Shown: positions 11,887-23,872, counted from the first letter of the stretch. The stretch: DNA of 64,000 nt from Artocarpus heterophyllus (GCA_025403435.1 CM046332.1:4661596-4725595); one strand, 5' to 3'. Notes: a model not told the origin generated them from the sequence alone. Numbers and translations: made by a program.

Positions 11887-12522
11887 TACTGGGGGTGATC
11901 TCGATGCCACTGTCGAGTAGCCTTACTCTAGGTGGTCCGCAACCCAACTCGGCAAAGCTGTAGGGAGCTAGCAACTAATCCTGACGACCTTGGATCACTT
12001 GTCTGAGGTGCTTTTCACGGCCCCTCGGGCCACACCGTAACTGGTCGCCTCCTTGGGTCAGGCACCAGCCCAGGTCAGATTCTTTTCACTCGTAAGTGGG
12101 CTACTACTCACCATCACTGGCCAACAGATGACGGACAACTCACAGTAGGATGGGAAGTAATCCTCCAGTGGAGGGCATGACACTTGTCTTCTGCCTTCTA
12201 ACACGCCTTGATGTGCATATAGGTCGTGACCAAAACCCACCTAACACCCGGTTCAAGTGGCAAATTATAAATAGGGTGCATTTATTGCATTCAGCATGCA
12301 TGCTTCTTCTCACCTAACAAGTTACCATTCTCTATCGAGCAACTCCTGCCTTGAGCGTCGGAGAGCCCTTGTTTATTGAATGACTCATCTCTTCTTGCCT
12401 CCAAAGCATCCCTCCTCTTATTACAGGTCCACCAGATCGGTCATAGTCAAATAGTGAAGAGCTCTACCATGCACAACCGCACGTAGTGTTGAATCGCTGC
12501 CCTATTACGGTAAGCATCAATA
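11887..12522 (+). repeat. 3' LTR of the Tat-lineage element
   Basis: Pair of 1687-2318. It ends CATCAATA next to the second GGCAT target copy. Its first dinucleotide is TA rather than TG, a decayed terminus. A TATA box lies at 12266-12273. Confidence 0.8.
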
Positions 12523-12527
12523 GGCAT

Positions 12528-14051
12528 AATTCCCAAAAGTAGGCAGAATGACCTTTATTCACTTAAAAATTCATAATAATTTAATCTTAATACCAAATTA
12601 GTTAAAACTAGTGGCATTAGAAACTAGACTCAGAAAAAAAAAGAATTTGATATATTATATACATATTTTGACAACAACTTGCATAAAGAAAAAGTCCTTG
12701 AAATTCAATCTAAATTTCGGGTTTGTGTAAAACTACACAATTTTTAGGGTCAACTTCGAAAAATCATAATTATTTAATGAAAACTCCAATTCAAACGATT
12801 CAAAAGCCAAAAAAAAGCTCAAGATGCTTAGTATCTGGGAAAAATATAAGAAAAATATAAACAAAGCAATACAGAATCAAAAATTACTAAAATATGATAG
12901 CTATTAGGTGTTTGTATGAAAAGTAGGCATAAGGCATCAAAAAATATGACGCTAATCCATAAACTAATAAAACCTCAATTAAAATTGCAAACACATAATT
13001 GACATGACGCTAATTGATAATAAAATATACCCATAAAGATCTACATAACAAAAATATGAAAATCTATAATATCTCCAATATAGGGTTTAATAAGAAGTTA
13101 GTCAAAATAATTAAATCATCAACTCTTTTCAATCACCAATTGACATGAAATACATATGATAAAAGAATCCATATGATGATAATAATAATTCTAACACTAG
13201 CATAACAAACCAAAACATCAAACAAACAAGTTAAATGATTGATACACTTACCGAGATGAAAGAAATTAGAGAGATTAGAACTCTTGATAAAGCCAAAAAA
13301 AACCAAGCACAAAGCCAATCAATGAGAAAAGAATGAAGTGTGAGTCTAAGGTTACTATTAGGAGGCCTTTATATAGATTTTATGTATGGGCTAAAACCCT
13401 AAGAAACTCACTTTTTTTTTACGTGGAATCTCTCTTTTTTTTTTTTTTTTTTGCATGCCAACTTTGCCGTTTTTCTCTTTCCATGCCTTTCTTTACGTTT
13501 AAACAACATATACATATATATAATAATATAATATAATATAATATTAATATTAATATAATATAAACGTATAATATAATATAATATAATATAATATAATATA
13601 ATTGTAATATAAAATTATTTATACACAGCAATAATATTTGCTCCCATAACCCCCAAAAATATTAATTTACACATTATTTTTTTAGGCATTTTATATTATC
13701 TAACTTCTTAATGCCAATACAAAAAAATTACTACACATGTAATTATCATGACATTATTAATATTATAATATGTAGCAAAATTTACGTCATCATTAAGAAT
13801 ATAACGTTAGGGCATTATAAAGATTATAAATTTAGAGCAAGTTGAAACCCTTAAAAAAACAATAAATGCTTTAAGCTTATTATCACTTTTGACATAAACA
13901 TCCCAAACACATAGATCCCACATGGCCGTCGCCTGTGACATTACTAAATAAAAAGTGAATTTACTTAACATAAATAATAATAGCACTAAAATATCTCATT
14001 CTAATGTTAAATTAACATGAGTGTCTATCGAAGAAAACATCGGGCGTTACA
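12528..14051 (-). repeat. Right part of the ~3-kb gypsy LTR (family A, copy 1)
   Basis: Continuation of 1-1681 after the Tat insertion. It ends CATCGGGCGTTACA, so on the minus strand the LTR starts TGTAACGCCC, a common gypsy LTR terminus. Adjacent to it at 14052 is the gag relic of the same minus-strand element, so this is that element's 3' LTR. Contains a TATAA-type microsatellite at 13509-13615. No credible genes. Confidence 0.65.
13509..13615. repeat. AT microsatellite (TATAA-type units)
   Basis: About 100 bp of almost pure A and T made of repeated ATAAT-type units inside the family A LTR. Confidence 0.8.
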
Positions 14052-14400
14052 CTTAGAATGGCCTTGATTGTCTTCAACTATCCTTGAGCGACTAGGGGAT
14101 CCCTAGAATCACAAAGTCTACTGGCTTGACGCGTTTCCATCTAACCAATAGCGGTTCCTGATAGACAGTTCTTGCTTCTGGAGTAGGAGCTAGGACTTCC
14201 TCTCTTTGTAGCTAAGGAGAAGGTAGCACGTTTTCACATTGACCCCCTTGACTCCTAGCTTTAAGTTCCTCGATCTCTCTTCTTTGATCCTGGAGTTCCC
14301 TTTGCAATTTGGCAATCATTGTCATCAATCTTTCATTGGTTTAGTTATCATTAGCGGTAGTGGCTTGATCACGAGTTTGAATGCTTCTACGGCCTTGCAT
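14052..14400 (-). pseudogene. gag: Truncated gag N-terminus of the minus-strand gypsy element
   Basis: The ATG at 14400 (minus) lies about 220 bp downstream of a primer site and opens MQGRRSIQTRDQA. A short coiled coil (LQRELQDQRREIEELKAR) and a segment like EPLLVRWKRVKPVDF follow; the latter resembles the start of a gypsy gag core. In-frame stops are present. The sequence then runs directly into the 3' LTR at 14051, so all of pol and most of gag are missing. The element is reduced to two LTRs and about 585 bp of interior. Confidence 0.5.
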
Positions 14401-14618
14401 CTTTGACTTCCTAAAAGGATTATGAACTTAGGAATAAACTTCCAATTTTATCATATGAGACAGGATTTCACTACTAAATTATGCACTAGAGCAGTTATCA
14501 CTTTACAACTAAATCTTATACTTATCCATAAACTTACATCCATATTATTTAACTTAAAACATACTTGCTTGGAGGACTTGAACTGACGTGTGGCGATGTG
14601 AATTGGAAAAAAAAATTT

Positions 14619-14630
14619 GTTCTAATACCA
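14619..14630 (-). other. Primer binding site, initiator-Met type
   Basis: The minus strand reads TGGTATTAGAAC, two mismatches from the usual TGGTATCAGAGC, a few bases after the LTR end (GGGGACGTTGTA at 14636). Confidence 0.65.
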
Positions 14631-14635
14631 AAGCC

Positions 14636-15739
14636 TACAACGTCCCCTTATGCACATCACAGATATCGTTACTTTAATCTTATGTTATCATTATTTTAAG
14701 GTAAACTATTTAAAATAAAGTACAGTTTAATAAACTTATCCTAGGAATTCATGCATTCATTTTGTTTATAATTTAAAACTAATTAAATCTATTTTTTAAA
14801 TAATATCCTAATACTAAAATAATGAAACCATAAGTGAAATAAAACATAAAACAATCATTCAAATCTATTTTTCTAGTTCGATAGGCCGAACTTTAGGCAC
14901 TGGCAGTCTGAGCATGATCGGCAGTCCAAACTTCAGCCATCGGTAGGCCATTCGAGGCTTTGTAAATTCAGAGTTTTAAAACACCTAGATCGGCAAGCCG
15001 TTATAGGGTAATCGACAGGCTGACACTAACATCGGCAATCGACCTATAATGATCGGTAGGCTAATCTAATGCGAACTTTAAAAAAAAAAAACTTAAACCA
15101 AGTCTTAAAACAATATAGTGTAGAAAATTATCATACAAACAATAAAACCATCGTTTAGTAGCTTAAATTCTTTTCTTAATGTTCTTTTTTTTTCCAATCC
15201 ATCATTCCTAGCACAAACGCTCGTCCTTGTCCTTCACCTATTCCATAGCTCTTTTACCTTTGTCTGCAACATGATATATAATTAGTAAGCAAAAGCTTAG
15301 TAAGTACACATTCCTATCTCACAACATAAAACATCTCATAAAATCATAATGTAACATCATATTTACAAACATCATCATCATAGTAGTGCATTTGGGACAA
15401 GTTCATATATAACATATCTTTCATTAAAACTTCCATATTAAAACTTCATTCATTTTATCTTTAGGGGCCCAAGTGTTGTGCCATTCATCATCATCATAGG
15501 CGTGCCATCATGATAGGAAAGGAGTAGCTAATCCCAAACAATCGTGACAAGTCCAACTTTTGGGCAACATCATAAACATAACATTGGGTGCGCAACACTT
15601 AATTAGGTGATATATATTTATATATATACTTTTAAGTTATGACATACGTCATACCAAACATGCATTAAATCTTCTTGTAACATCAAAAGCTTTCATGGTA
15701 AAACCTTATATATAAGCATCATAGAAATCATCATAAAAC
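14636..15739 (-). repeat. Gypsy LTR (family A, copy 2), left part
   Basis: 5' LTR of the minus-strand gypsy element. It continues at 29601 after the copia insertion, and the last five bases before the insertion (AAAAC, 15735-15739) are duplicated at 29596-29600. Carries the 22-bp palindrome array at 14877-15065. Apart from that array, no other feature seen. Confidence 0.7.
14877..15065. repeat. Palindrome array, ~22-bp period (gypsy LTR family A, copy 2)
   Basis: Degenerate units on the core TCGGCAGGCCGA start near 14877, 14899, 14917, 14939, 14989, 15011, 15031 and 15052. Spacing is about 18-22 bp with one 50-bp gap, the same layout as at 61851-62044. Confidence 0.75.
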
Positions 15740-17170
15740 TGTTAGACATGTATGCCCTAGGGAGTAAAAATGTAATACGTTTTTGGAGACATTTTTATCA
15801 ATAAAGAATTTATTCATTTATATATACCAAATCTTGTCGTCTTTACGTTCATATTTGTTGAATGTATGTTAAGCAAACAGTAGTCTGAGACTGTCAGTCT
15901 AAACCTTAAGAATTGGGCATATGATGGACTAAATATGCGAAAGACACGATTCTTAAGGTGACGGTCTAAAACATCTGATCTGCAATCGAGGGAATAAAGT
16001 TGGGCACTTTATTCATGTAAAGATTGTTATGTTGTCTATATCCCTTTTGGGAGATGGTTTGTCTTGACCATCAGAGTTGGACTTCGTGAATAGAAACATT
16101 GGCACGTTGTCATAGGTGACGCTGTGTTGGATCGGGACGTAAAGTGAATTGATTTGGATTAATAATTCTATCTCGGTAAATCGATTCACTTTAGACAATC
16201 ATTTGTATTGTATCGTAATCCTGAGATGAATAGTGGGCCCGTTGTCTCGACTTGTGTCTTTTGATGTGCCAAAGGGTGACACCCACATCTCAATAGTGGT
16301 ATGCATGCCGGTACGTTGGAGGCATGACTCTTGATAACGTAGACTTGTTATTTATAGATATGGAATCCATAGCTCCTCTTTAGGAGTAATGATATCCTCT
16401 TATATGCGTTGTCCTGTAATTGGAAAACTGAAGCGCTCAACCATTTGGATACATAGGTGTAACCGAATGGTATACTATCTTTGGATAGTGAGTTTTGTGA
16501 TGGTGAGATAATGGAACATAAGATAAAAATAATCGGGAAGGTAAGACAGAACTTGTCCTTAAGCCGATTATGGATTTTTATATGGGGATACGATACACTA
16601 TGATATGTCATGGAGACTTGGCTATACGAGCTTCGTAATTCTATAAAGTTCGAGAGTGCAGCTCCAAGCTTTTAGTGGAGCAGCGTTGGAGTTGATAATT
16701 GTGAAATGTATATCTGGGATATGAGGTTTCATAATTATCATGAGCTTGAACTTTATAGGTCCATTTTGGTCCCCTTTGCTAGCTCACAAAATCCTGTAAC
16801 GACACAGCGTGCTTTTCCCATAATTGGTGACTTATGTCGGATTTATCAGATTGGTTTAAAATTTGGAAGAATTAAATAATTCATGTCTGTTTATCGGTTG
16901 AATTAATTTTGTAAGAAATTAATTTAAGATAAACTTGTTGAATTATTAGGATCAGATAATTCTTGTCAGTTTATCAGTTGATTTAATTTTGGATAAATTA
17001 GATCAAGATAAACTTGTAGAATTATTGTGAATTGATTTATTTTCTTAGAGATTATCTTGATAAAGTTTGTTTTGATAAGATAACTTTTGTATTGGGTTAT
17101 TTGAATCAAAACTAAGACTTTATCCTATAGAATCTCAGGTGAAAAATAAAAGATTTATGGAGATATTTTT

Positions 17171-17225
17171 GCGGGAGTTTGGCCTACCGAATAACATGTT
17201 CGGCCTACCGCTGGGGCCTGTTTAG
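17171..17225. repeat. Palindrome array in U3 of copia LTR copy a
   Basis: Three units (TTTGGCCTACCGAA, TTCGGCCTACCGC, TTTAGCTTGCCGAT), about 20 bp apart, 130-180 bp upstream of the TATA box. Confidence 0.7.
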
Positions 17226-17344
17226 CTTGCCGATCAGCGAGTGATAAGATTACGCATTTTCACGCAGATCTTATCAGATATTGATCAGAACTTGATTCTG
17301 TTTCGAGTTTTTGAGACCTAATCTGATAAGGACTGAGCCTAGGA

Positions 17345-17360
17345 CCAATAGCTATATAAA
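17345..17360 (+). promoter_or_regulatory. CCAAT and TATA box of copia LTR copy a
   Basis: CCAAT at 17345-17349 and TATATAAA at 17353-17360, conserved in the other copies (20712-20718 and 27017-27024). Transcription should start shortly after, leaving about 370 bp of R/U5. Confidence 0.6.
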
Positions 17361-17756
17361 AGGAGTGAGTCTCATGATTTGCTTAGATCAATTGAGAGAT
17401 TAAGAGTGATACCCTTCTGGTGAGTATCTGAAAACTCCCTAAGAGCTTTTGTTCACAAATCACGAACACTAGCTTTGGGTTCTCTCTATTGGTTGGAAGG
17501 AGAGTCACCGGTGGAAGAGCTGTACATATGAGCCCACACTCACTCCGGCTGTGGATAGAGAATAACAAAGAAGACCAGTTGGCTGAGGCTCTTCTAGAAC
17601 GTTACTTCTCTACACAGGTTGCGGAGGTTCTTCAACACACAAAGGTTAGTAAGATCTGTCTAATTTATACATATAGCATGTCAAACTTGTGTTTTGGAAA
17701 TTACTTTGATATATAAAAATTTTTAAAATTTTGCTGCGTATTGTTTTTCTAACTAT

Positions 17757-17768
17757 TGGCATCAGAGC
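17757..17768 (+). other. Copia primer binding site
   Basis: TGGCATCAGAGC, two bases after the 5' LTR. One change from TGGTATCAGAGC, the complement of the initiator-Met tRNA 3' end. Confidence 0.75.
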
Positions 17769-19078
17769 CATGGTTTTTACATAAATTTGCAAGTTTATGA
17801 TCATGTTATATGCATAAATTTTGTGATCTTAATCTCTCCTATGCTTGAATTGAATTTTATAGAGAGATGGCTCTCTAGGTTTTTATAAATTATATATGTT
17901 GTCATGGATTATGTGGTAAATGTTCATTAATTAATTATGGTTGATTAAATCATTGTTTAATTATTTATTAATTAATTAATTTATACCAGTTATGGTTCCT
18001 TAGAGGTTAGAATGTGTATCTAGTTTTTTCATGTAATTAGATGGCGAACTATCATCTCCGTCTAGGAATTATTATTTTTTTAAAATTTGTAAAAATTTTG
18101 TAATTAAATAATTATCCGGAGAAGATGAATCTAGAAGAATGATGATGGTGCCCCCAAGGTATTTCCTGAGTCTCTAATTTTATGTTTTTGAATTGTTGAA
18201 AATAAAATTGATGAATTGCATTAAAATTGTATTTTCTGGAATGGGATTTATGCTCAGTCGGCATGCCGGACATCACAGTTCGGCAAGCCGATGGTTACAG
18301 ATCGGCAGGCCAGACATGTGGTCCGACAGGCCGACAATGGGGCAGAAATAGGCTAGTTCTGTCGGCAGGCTGAACCTTCGTGGATCAGCAGGCCGAAGAA
18401 GCAAGACTGGTAGGCCGATCACCTAGATCGGCCTGCCGACCGAGAGCTGAAAAATTTCCAGAAAAGGTGCAATTTTTGTGATGCAGTTTTAATTTTATTT
18501 TTGGGACGATTCTGAGAAACATTAAATTTGGATATGACTGGAAATATGAAGTATTCGACTCATACAGGATTGAAGACTTGAATATGGATATTACATGAAG
18601 AAGGATACAGCTTAAGGATTCAATGATGAAGAATCGATAAATGTCTCGATTATTCTCTTGTAATCTTAGTTTTCTATTCTCTAGGGTGGAACCATAATAT
18701 TATGGTTATTATTATTATTTTGCTTGTAGCTTTGCTTGATTGCTTTGCTTGTCTGCATTATAATATGATTTGACATGTATATTGATAACATGTCATATAG
18801 AATAGGGAGTGCCGCTCATATTAAAAATTGTTCATGCATATTCTTAAAATAAAACCTTGATTTCAAAAGATTGAGTGGGAGAAGGTTTTCGAAGAGAGGA
18901 CCTAAGGCCTCCATCATTGGTCCATAGGCAGAACATGGTGGTCCCGACCCCTAGGAAGGGATTTCTATCATGTACCAAATTGGATCTCTGAAAGGATATG
19001 GTATTTTAGTATGATTTATAGTTGCACACCCCTAGGTGGTGATTATAAATCATGGATAAAATATTTTAACGATGGTTA
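17769..19078 (+). other. Long untranslated leader of the copia element, first part
   Basis: No credible coding. With 21118-21451 it makes a leader of about 1.65 kb. Confirmed as part of the family because the minus-strand copy at 31488-32933 is homologous along its length. Contains an 8-unit palindrome array at 18256-18440. Confidence 0.7.
18256..18440. repeat. Palindrome array in the copia leader
   Basis: About eight degenerate units around TCGGCAGGCCGA starting near 18257, 18279, 18300, 18322, 18360, 18383, 18408 and 18426, mostly 22-25 bp apart. Most units read in the orientation opposite to the U3 array of the same element. Confidence 0.75.
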
Positions 19079-21112
19079 TGTTAGACATGTATGCTCAAAG
19101 GAGTAAAAATGTAATACATTTTTGGAGACATTTTTATCAATAAAGAATTTATTCGTTTATATATACCAAATATTGTCCTCTTTACGTTCATATTTGTTGA
19201 ATGTATGATAAGCAAACAGTAGTCTGAGACTGTCAGTCTAAGCCTTAAGAGTTGGGCATATGATGGGATGATTATGCGGTAGACACGACTCTTAAGGTGA
19301 TGGTCTAAAATATATGATCCGCAATCGAGGGAATAAAGTTGGGCGCTTTATTCATGTAAAGATTGTTATGTTGTCTATATCCCTTTTGGGAGATGGTTTG
19401 TCTTGGCCATCGGAGTTGGACTCCGTGAATAGAAACATTGGCGCGTTGTCATAGGTGACGATGTGTTGGATCGGGACATAAAGTGAATTGATTTGGATTA
19501 ATAATTCTGTCTTGGCAAATCGATTCACTTTAGACAATCATTTGTATTGTATCTTAATCCTGAGATGAATAATGGGCCCGTTGTCTCGACTTGTGTCTTT
19601 TGATGTACCAATGGGTGACTCCCACATCTCTATAGTGGCATGCATGCCGGTACGTTGGAGGCATGACTCTTGGTAGCGTAGACTTGTTATTCATAGATAT
19701 GGAATCCATAGCTCCTCTTTAGGAGTAATGATATCCTCTTATATGCGTTGTCCTGTAATTGGAAAACTGGAGCGCTCAACCATTTGGATACATAGGTGTA
19801 ACTGAATGGTATACTATCTTTGGATGGTAAGTTTTCTAATGGTGAGACAATGGAACGTAAGATAAAAATAATCGGGAAGGTAAGACAGAACTTGTCCTTA
19901 AGCCGATTATGGATGATCATATGGGGATGCGATACACTATGATATGTCATGGAGACTTAGCTACACGAGCTTCGTAATTCTATAAAGTTCGAGAGTGCAG
20001 CTCCAAGCTTTTAGTGGAGTAGCGTTGGAGTTGATAATTGTGAAATGTATATCTAGGATATTGGGTTTCATAATTATCATGAGCTTGAACTTTATAGGTC
20101 CATTTTGGTCCCCTTTGCTAGCTCACAAAATCCTGTAACGACACGGCGTGCTTTTCCAATAATTGGTGACTTATGTCGGATTTATCAGATTGGTTTAAAA
20201 TTTATAAGAATCAAATAATTCATGTCTGTTTATCGGTTGAATTAATTATGTAAGAAATTAGTTCAAGATGAACTTGTTGAATTATGGCGTTCGGATAATT
20301 CTTGTCTGTTTATCGGTTGTTTTAATTTTGGACAATTAGAACAAGATAAACTTGTAGAATTATTGCGAATTGATTTATTTTCTTAGAGATTATCTTGATA
20401 AAGTTTGTTTTGATCAGATATCTTTTCTATTGGGCTATTTGAATCAAAACTGAGACTTTATCCTTTAGAATCTCGGGTGGAAAATAAAAGATTCGCGGAG
20501 ATTTTTTCTCGGCAGTTCGGCCTGCCTATCAGAAAGTTCGGCCTGCCGAACTGGCCAGTTCGGCCTGCCTATCACACAGTTCGGCATGCCGACCGCGACA
20601 GTTAAGATTACGCGTTTTTCACGCGTATCTTATCAGATATTGATCCGAACTTGATTCTGTTTCGATTTTTGAGACCTAATCTGATATGGACTGACCCCAA
20701 GGACCAATAGGTATAAAAAGGGAGTGAGTCTAATGATTTACTCAGATCAATTTGAGAGATTAAGAGTGATACTCTTCTAGTGAGCATCTGAAAACTCCCT
20801 GAGAGCTTTTGTTCACAAATCACGAACACTAGCTTTGGGTTCTCTCTATTGGTTGGAAGGAGAGTCACCGGTGGAAGAGCTGTACGTGTGAGCCCACACT
20901 CACTCCGGTTGTGGATAGAGAATAGCAAAGAAGACCAGTTGGTTGAGGCTCTTCTGGAACGTTACTTTTCTACACAGGTTGCGGAGGTTCTTCGGCACAC
21001 TGAGGTTAGTAAGATCTGTTTAATTTATACATATAACATGTCAAACTTGTGTTTTGGAAATTACTCTGATGAAAAATTAAAAAAAATTCCGCTGCGCACT
21101 TTGTTTCCAACA
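19079..21112 (+). mobile_element. Solo LTR of the same copia family, inserted in the leader (copy b)
   Basis: 2034 bp from TGTTAGACATG to TTTCCAACA, flanked by GGTTA at 19074-19078 and 21113-21117. The minus-strand relative at 31572-31576 has this site unoccupied with a single TAACC, which proves the insertion. A solo LTR results from recombination between the two LTRs of a complete element. Has a 4-unit palindrome array at 20516-20594 and TATAAAA at 20712. Confidence 0.92.
20516..20594. repeat. Palindrome array in solo LTR copy b
   Basis: Four well-preserved units beginning TTCGGCCTGCC or TTCGGCATGCC at 20516, 20537, 20559 and 20580; spacing 21, 22 and 21 bp. The cleanest example in the window. 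Confidence 0.85.
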
Positions 21113-21117
21113 GGTTA

Positions 21118-21451
21118 TACACTCACGTTAATTTTATTATTAACCACCCTTAGGAGCTCTGTTAATAAAATTAATGGCCAAAGAAATGATTATTAATATA
21201 TATTGGATCATACGGGTCCTGGATGGCATATATTAATCAGGAGGGGATCCGTGTTCCTGATTGAATTTGGCATGACTCCCCTCGGAGCTTGTTGAATTCT
21301 GAGTTGGGAATTATCGTTGTAAGGTTGTGATATTTTCAAGGTTTTGACACATAAACACATTTGTATGATTTTACATGATTGTGTTATCTTACTAAATTAT
21401 TATTATATGTTTGCTTATGTTTGGTATATGATTCTTTATTGTAGATTGAAA
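21118..21451 (+). other. Copia leader, second part
   Basis: Continues the leader after the solo LTR, up to the ATG at 21452. Homologous to 31488-31571 on the minus strand at its start. No coding seen. Confidence 0.6.
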
Positions 21452-23872
21452 ATGTCTAAAAATGCTTTATCATCGATACTTGACAAAAACCAATTAACCG
21501 GTGAGAATTATAATGATTAGAAACGAAACCTAGATATCGTCCTATCCTTTGAGAAATTGAAATATGTCCTGATAACCCCTTGTCCTCCCGAGCCTACAGG
21601 AGACTCAAGTAATGAGCAATTCCAAGCATACGATGGCTGGAAAGATGCTAATGATCAGGCCCGCTGCTATGTTATGGCCAGCATGAGCAACGTGCTGCAG
21701 GCTCAACATCAAGATTATGAGACTGCGAAGCAGATCTTGGATAATCTTGAGGACATGTTTGGAGGCCAGGCCATAACAAAGCAGCAAGGGGCGCTTCAAA
21801 AACTCTTAAACTGTAGACAGAGACCGGGGACATCTGTAAAGGAGCACATGATGTTGGTCATGGGTTACCTCGCTGAGGCTCAAACCAATGGAGCCGACAT
21901 CGATGCTAAAACTCAGATGACTATGGTCTTTGAGCCTCTGTCTAAGGAATTTATTTTGTTTAGAGCTACTTTTAATTTAAGCAACAGACGGTATATGACC
22001 TTAACAGAACTAATGAAACAGTTACAGGAGTTCAAACTGCTAATCCGGGAGTCTCCTGTTGGTGGTGAGGCCAACATGGTAGCTGCTTCTGGTTCCAATC
22101 CTAACTCAAGGAATGGAAAAAAGCAACGGGCTAAGAATGGGAAGTCTTCTATTCCTACTACCAAGATCAAGAAGAAGAAGAAGAAGAACCTAAAGAAGCT
22201 TAAGTGCTTCTTTTGTGGAAAGGTCGGGCATACCAAGAAGCATTGCAAGAACTTCCTTTCCAAAGGAGGTAGGTGTGATCTTCTATATTTAGAAACTTGT
22301 TTGGTTAAGGAATCCAGTGACATCTGGGTCATAGATTCTGGTGCAACTAATCATGTTTGTGTTTCTCTGCAGGGGTTCAAAGAAACAAGAAGTCTGCTTC
22401 ATGAGGACTTCACGCTTCGGATGGGCGATGGATCCTTGGTCTCAACGGAAGCAGTGGGAGACGTCCATCTTTATTTTGATAATTATAGGAATTTATTTTT
22501 GCAAGATTGTTTTTATGTTCCTAAATTCAAAAGGAATTTAATTTCTGTATCTTGTTTATTTAAAGACTCGTACATGGTATCTTTTAATGAAAAAGTGATG
22601 ATTCTTAAAAACAAATCTTTTATCTGTTCTAGATGGATGCAAAATAATCTATGTTTTATCAAACCCAAGATGGACTTATTGCTTAATGATGAGATAAATG
22701 ATAATTACTCAAAAAGGCTTAAAACTTCTCACTCTAATAAGACTTATCTTTGGCATTTGCGCCTTAGTCATATTAACCTGAACAGGATTCAAAGGTTGGT
22801 AAGGGATGGACCTTTAAGTCACTTAAAGGTGGAATGTATACCTCAATGTGAATCTTGTTTAGAGGGTAAAATGACCAAAAGACCATTCGGGTCTAAGGGC
22901 AATATGGCCGAAGGGGTTCTAGAACTTGTGTATAGTGATGTTTGTGGACCGATGAACATCCGGGCACGAGGAGGGTATGAGTACTTCGTCACTTTTATTG
23001 ACGAATACTCAAGATATGGGTATGTATACCTGATGCACCACAAAAGTGAAACTTTTGACAAGTTCAGGGAGTTTTGGGATGAAGTGGAAAAGAAATTGGG
23101 TAGACCCATAAAGGCACTTCGATCAGATCAAGGTGGGGAATACCTTTCTGATGAGTTCTTGGAACACTTGTTAGAGAATGGGATTTTATCCCATTTGACT
23201 GCGCTGGGCACTCGGCAACAGAATGGCATAGCGGAGAGAAGGAATAGGACTTTGTTGGACATGATTAGGTCCATGATGAGTTACTCATCATTACTTTTAT
23301 CCTTTTGGGGATATGCACTACAAACCGCATGTTGTCTTTTGATCAATGTGCCTTCAAAATTGGTCCCTAAAACTCCTCACGAGTTGTGGACAAGTAGGAA
23401 GACATCCTTAAATCATATTCGCATATGGGGATGTCCAGCTCATGTCCTGTTTAAGGATCAGAATAAGTTGGAAGCACATTCGAAAGTTTGCGTGTTTGTA
23501 GGATATCTAAAAGGGACTAAAGGGGGTTATTTTTATAACCCAAAGGTAAATAAAGTCGTGGTTTCAACTAATGCAACTTTTCTTGAGGAGAGTTTCATGG
23601 ACGACTTTAAACCTCGAAGCAAAGTGGTGCTTGAGGTGTCAAGGGGTGATCCGTTTACTCCAGAGGTTCCGAACGAAACCATTTCGATCGGTGTAGAAAA
23701 ACCAAATAAACCTGAACAACAACCTCAAGGGCTTCGGCGTAGTGGGAGGATCGGGCGTCAACCTGAGAGGTATATGTTCAATGGGGAGGTCTTCTTGGCT
23801 GAACCGGATGAACATGACAGGGATCCTTATACTTACGTAGAAGCTATGGAGGATGTTGATTCAAGACTCTAG
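21452..23872 (+). pseudogene. gag-pol: Copia gag, protease and integrase
   Basis: The ATG at 21452 opens MSKNALSSILDKNQLTGENY, the usual copia gag start. A TAG at 21518-21520 stands where relatives have Trp (NYxDWKRN). The frame is then open to 23869. Gag core (UBN2 type) fills about residues 35-240. A lysine-rich stretch is followed by one zinc knuckle, CFFCGKVGHTKKHC, near 22207-22250. Protease: WVIDSGATNH at 22327, with the catalytic Asp. Integrase N-terminal zinc region: HLRLSHINLNRI...CESCLEGK at 22750-22870. Integrase core: YSDVCGP, RSDQGGEY and NGIAERRNRT, giving D, D and E. The frame ends at a TAG (23870), again probably in place of Trp. Otherwise complete and well preserved. Confidence 0.92.

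Larger units (their letters stand above)
1687..12522 (+). mobile_element. Tat-lineage Ty3/gypsy retrotransposon, defective
   Basis: Element of 10.8 kb bounded by similar LTRs (1687-2318 and 11887-12522) and by a 5-bp target duplication GGCAT at 1682-1686 and 12523-12527. Internal order is primer site, gag, protease, RT, RNase H, a second RNase H, integrase, then a long spacer with an antisense ORF, a polypurine tract and the 3' LTR. The second RNase H and the antisense ORF downstream of pol are known hallmarks of the Tat lineage. All frames are interrupted, so the copy is dead. It inserted into the family A LTR, whose two halves flank it. Its GC content is clearly higher than the surrounding LTR. 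Confidence 0.85.
15740..17754 (+). repeat. Copia 5' LTR (copy a)
   Basis: 2015 bp, starting TGTTAGACATG and ending CTAACT (decayed CCAACA). Closely similar by eye to copies at 19079, 25384, 32934, 56021 and 57422. Contains AATAAA near 15798, a 3-unit palindrome array at 17171-17225 and a TATA box at 17353. Antisense frames at 16013-16198 and 16348-16611 recur in several copies but look like LTR shadows. Confidence 0.9.

Noticed and set aside
16013..16611. Antisense ORFs of 61 and 87 residues repeated in copia LTR copies (also near 19352, 19687, 25657, 25992, 58584 and 58997)
   Set aside because: Recurrence follows from LTR copying. No domain, no start context, and the frames break in more diverged copies.
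18256..18440. CRISPR-like regular repeat array
   Set aside because: Units are degenerate, spacers are only about 8-10 bp, and the sequence is a plant LTR retrotransposon.
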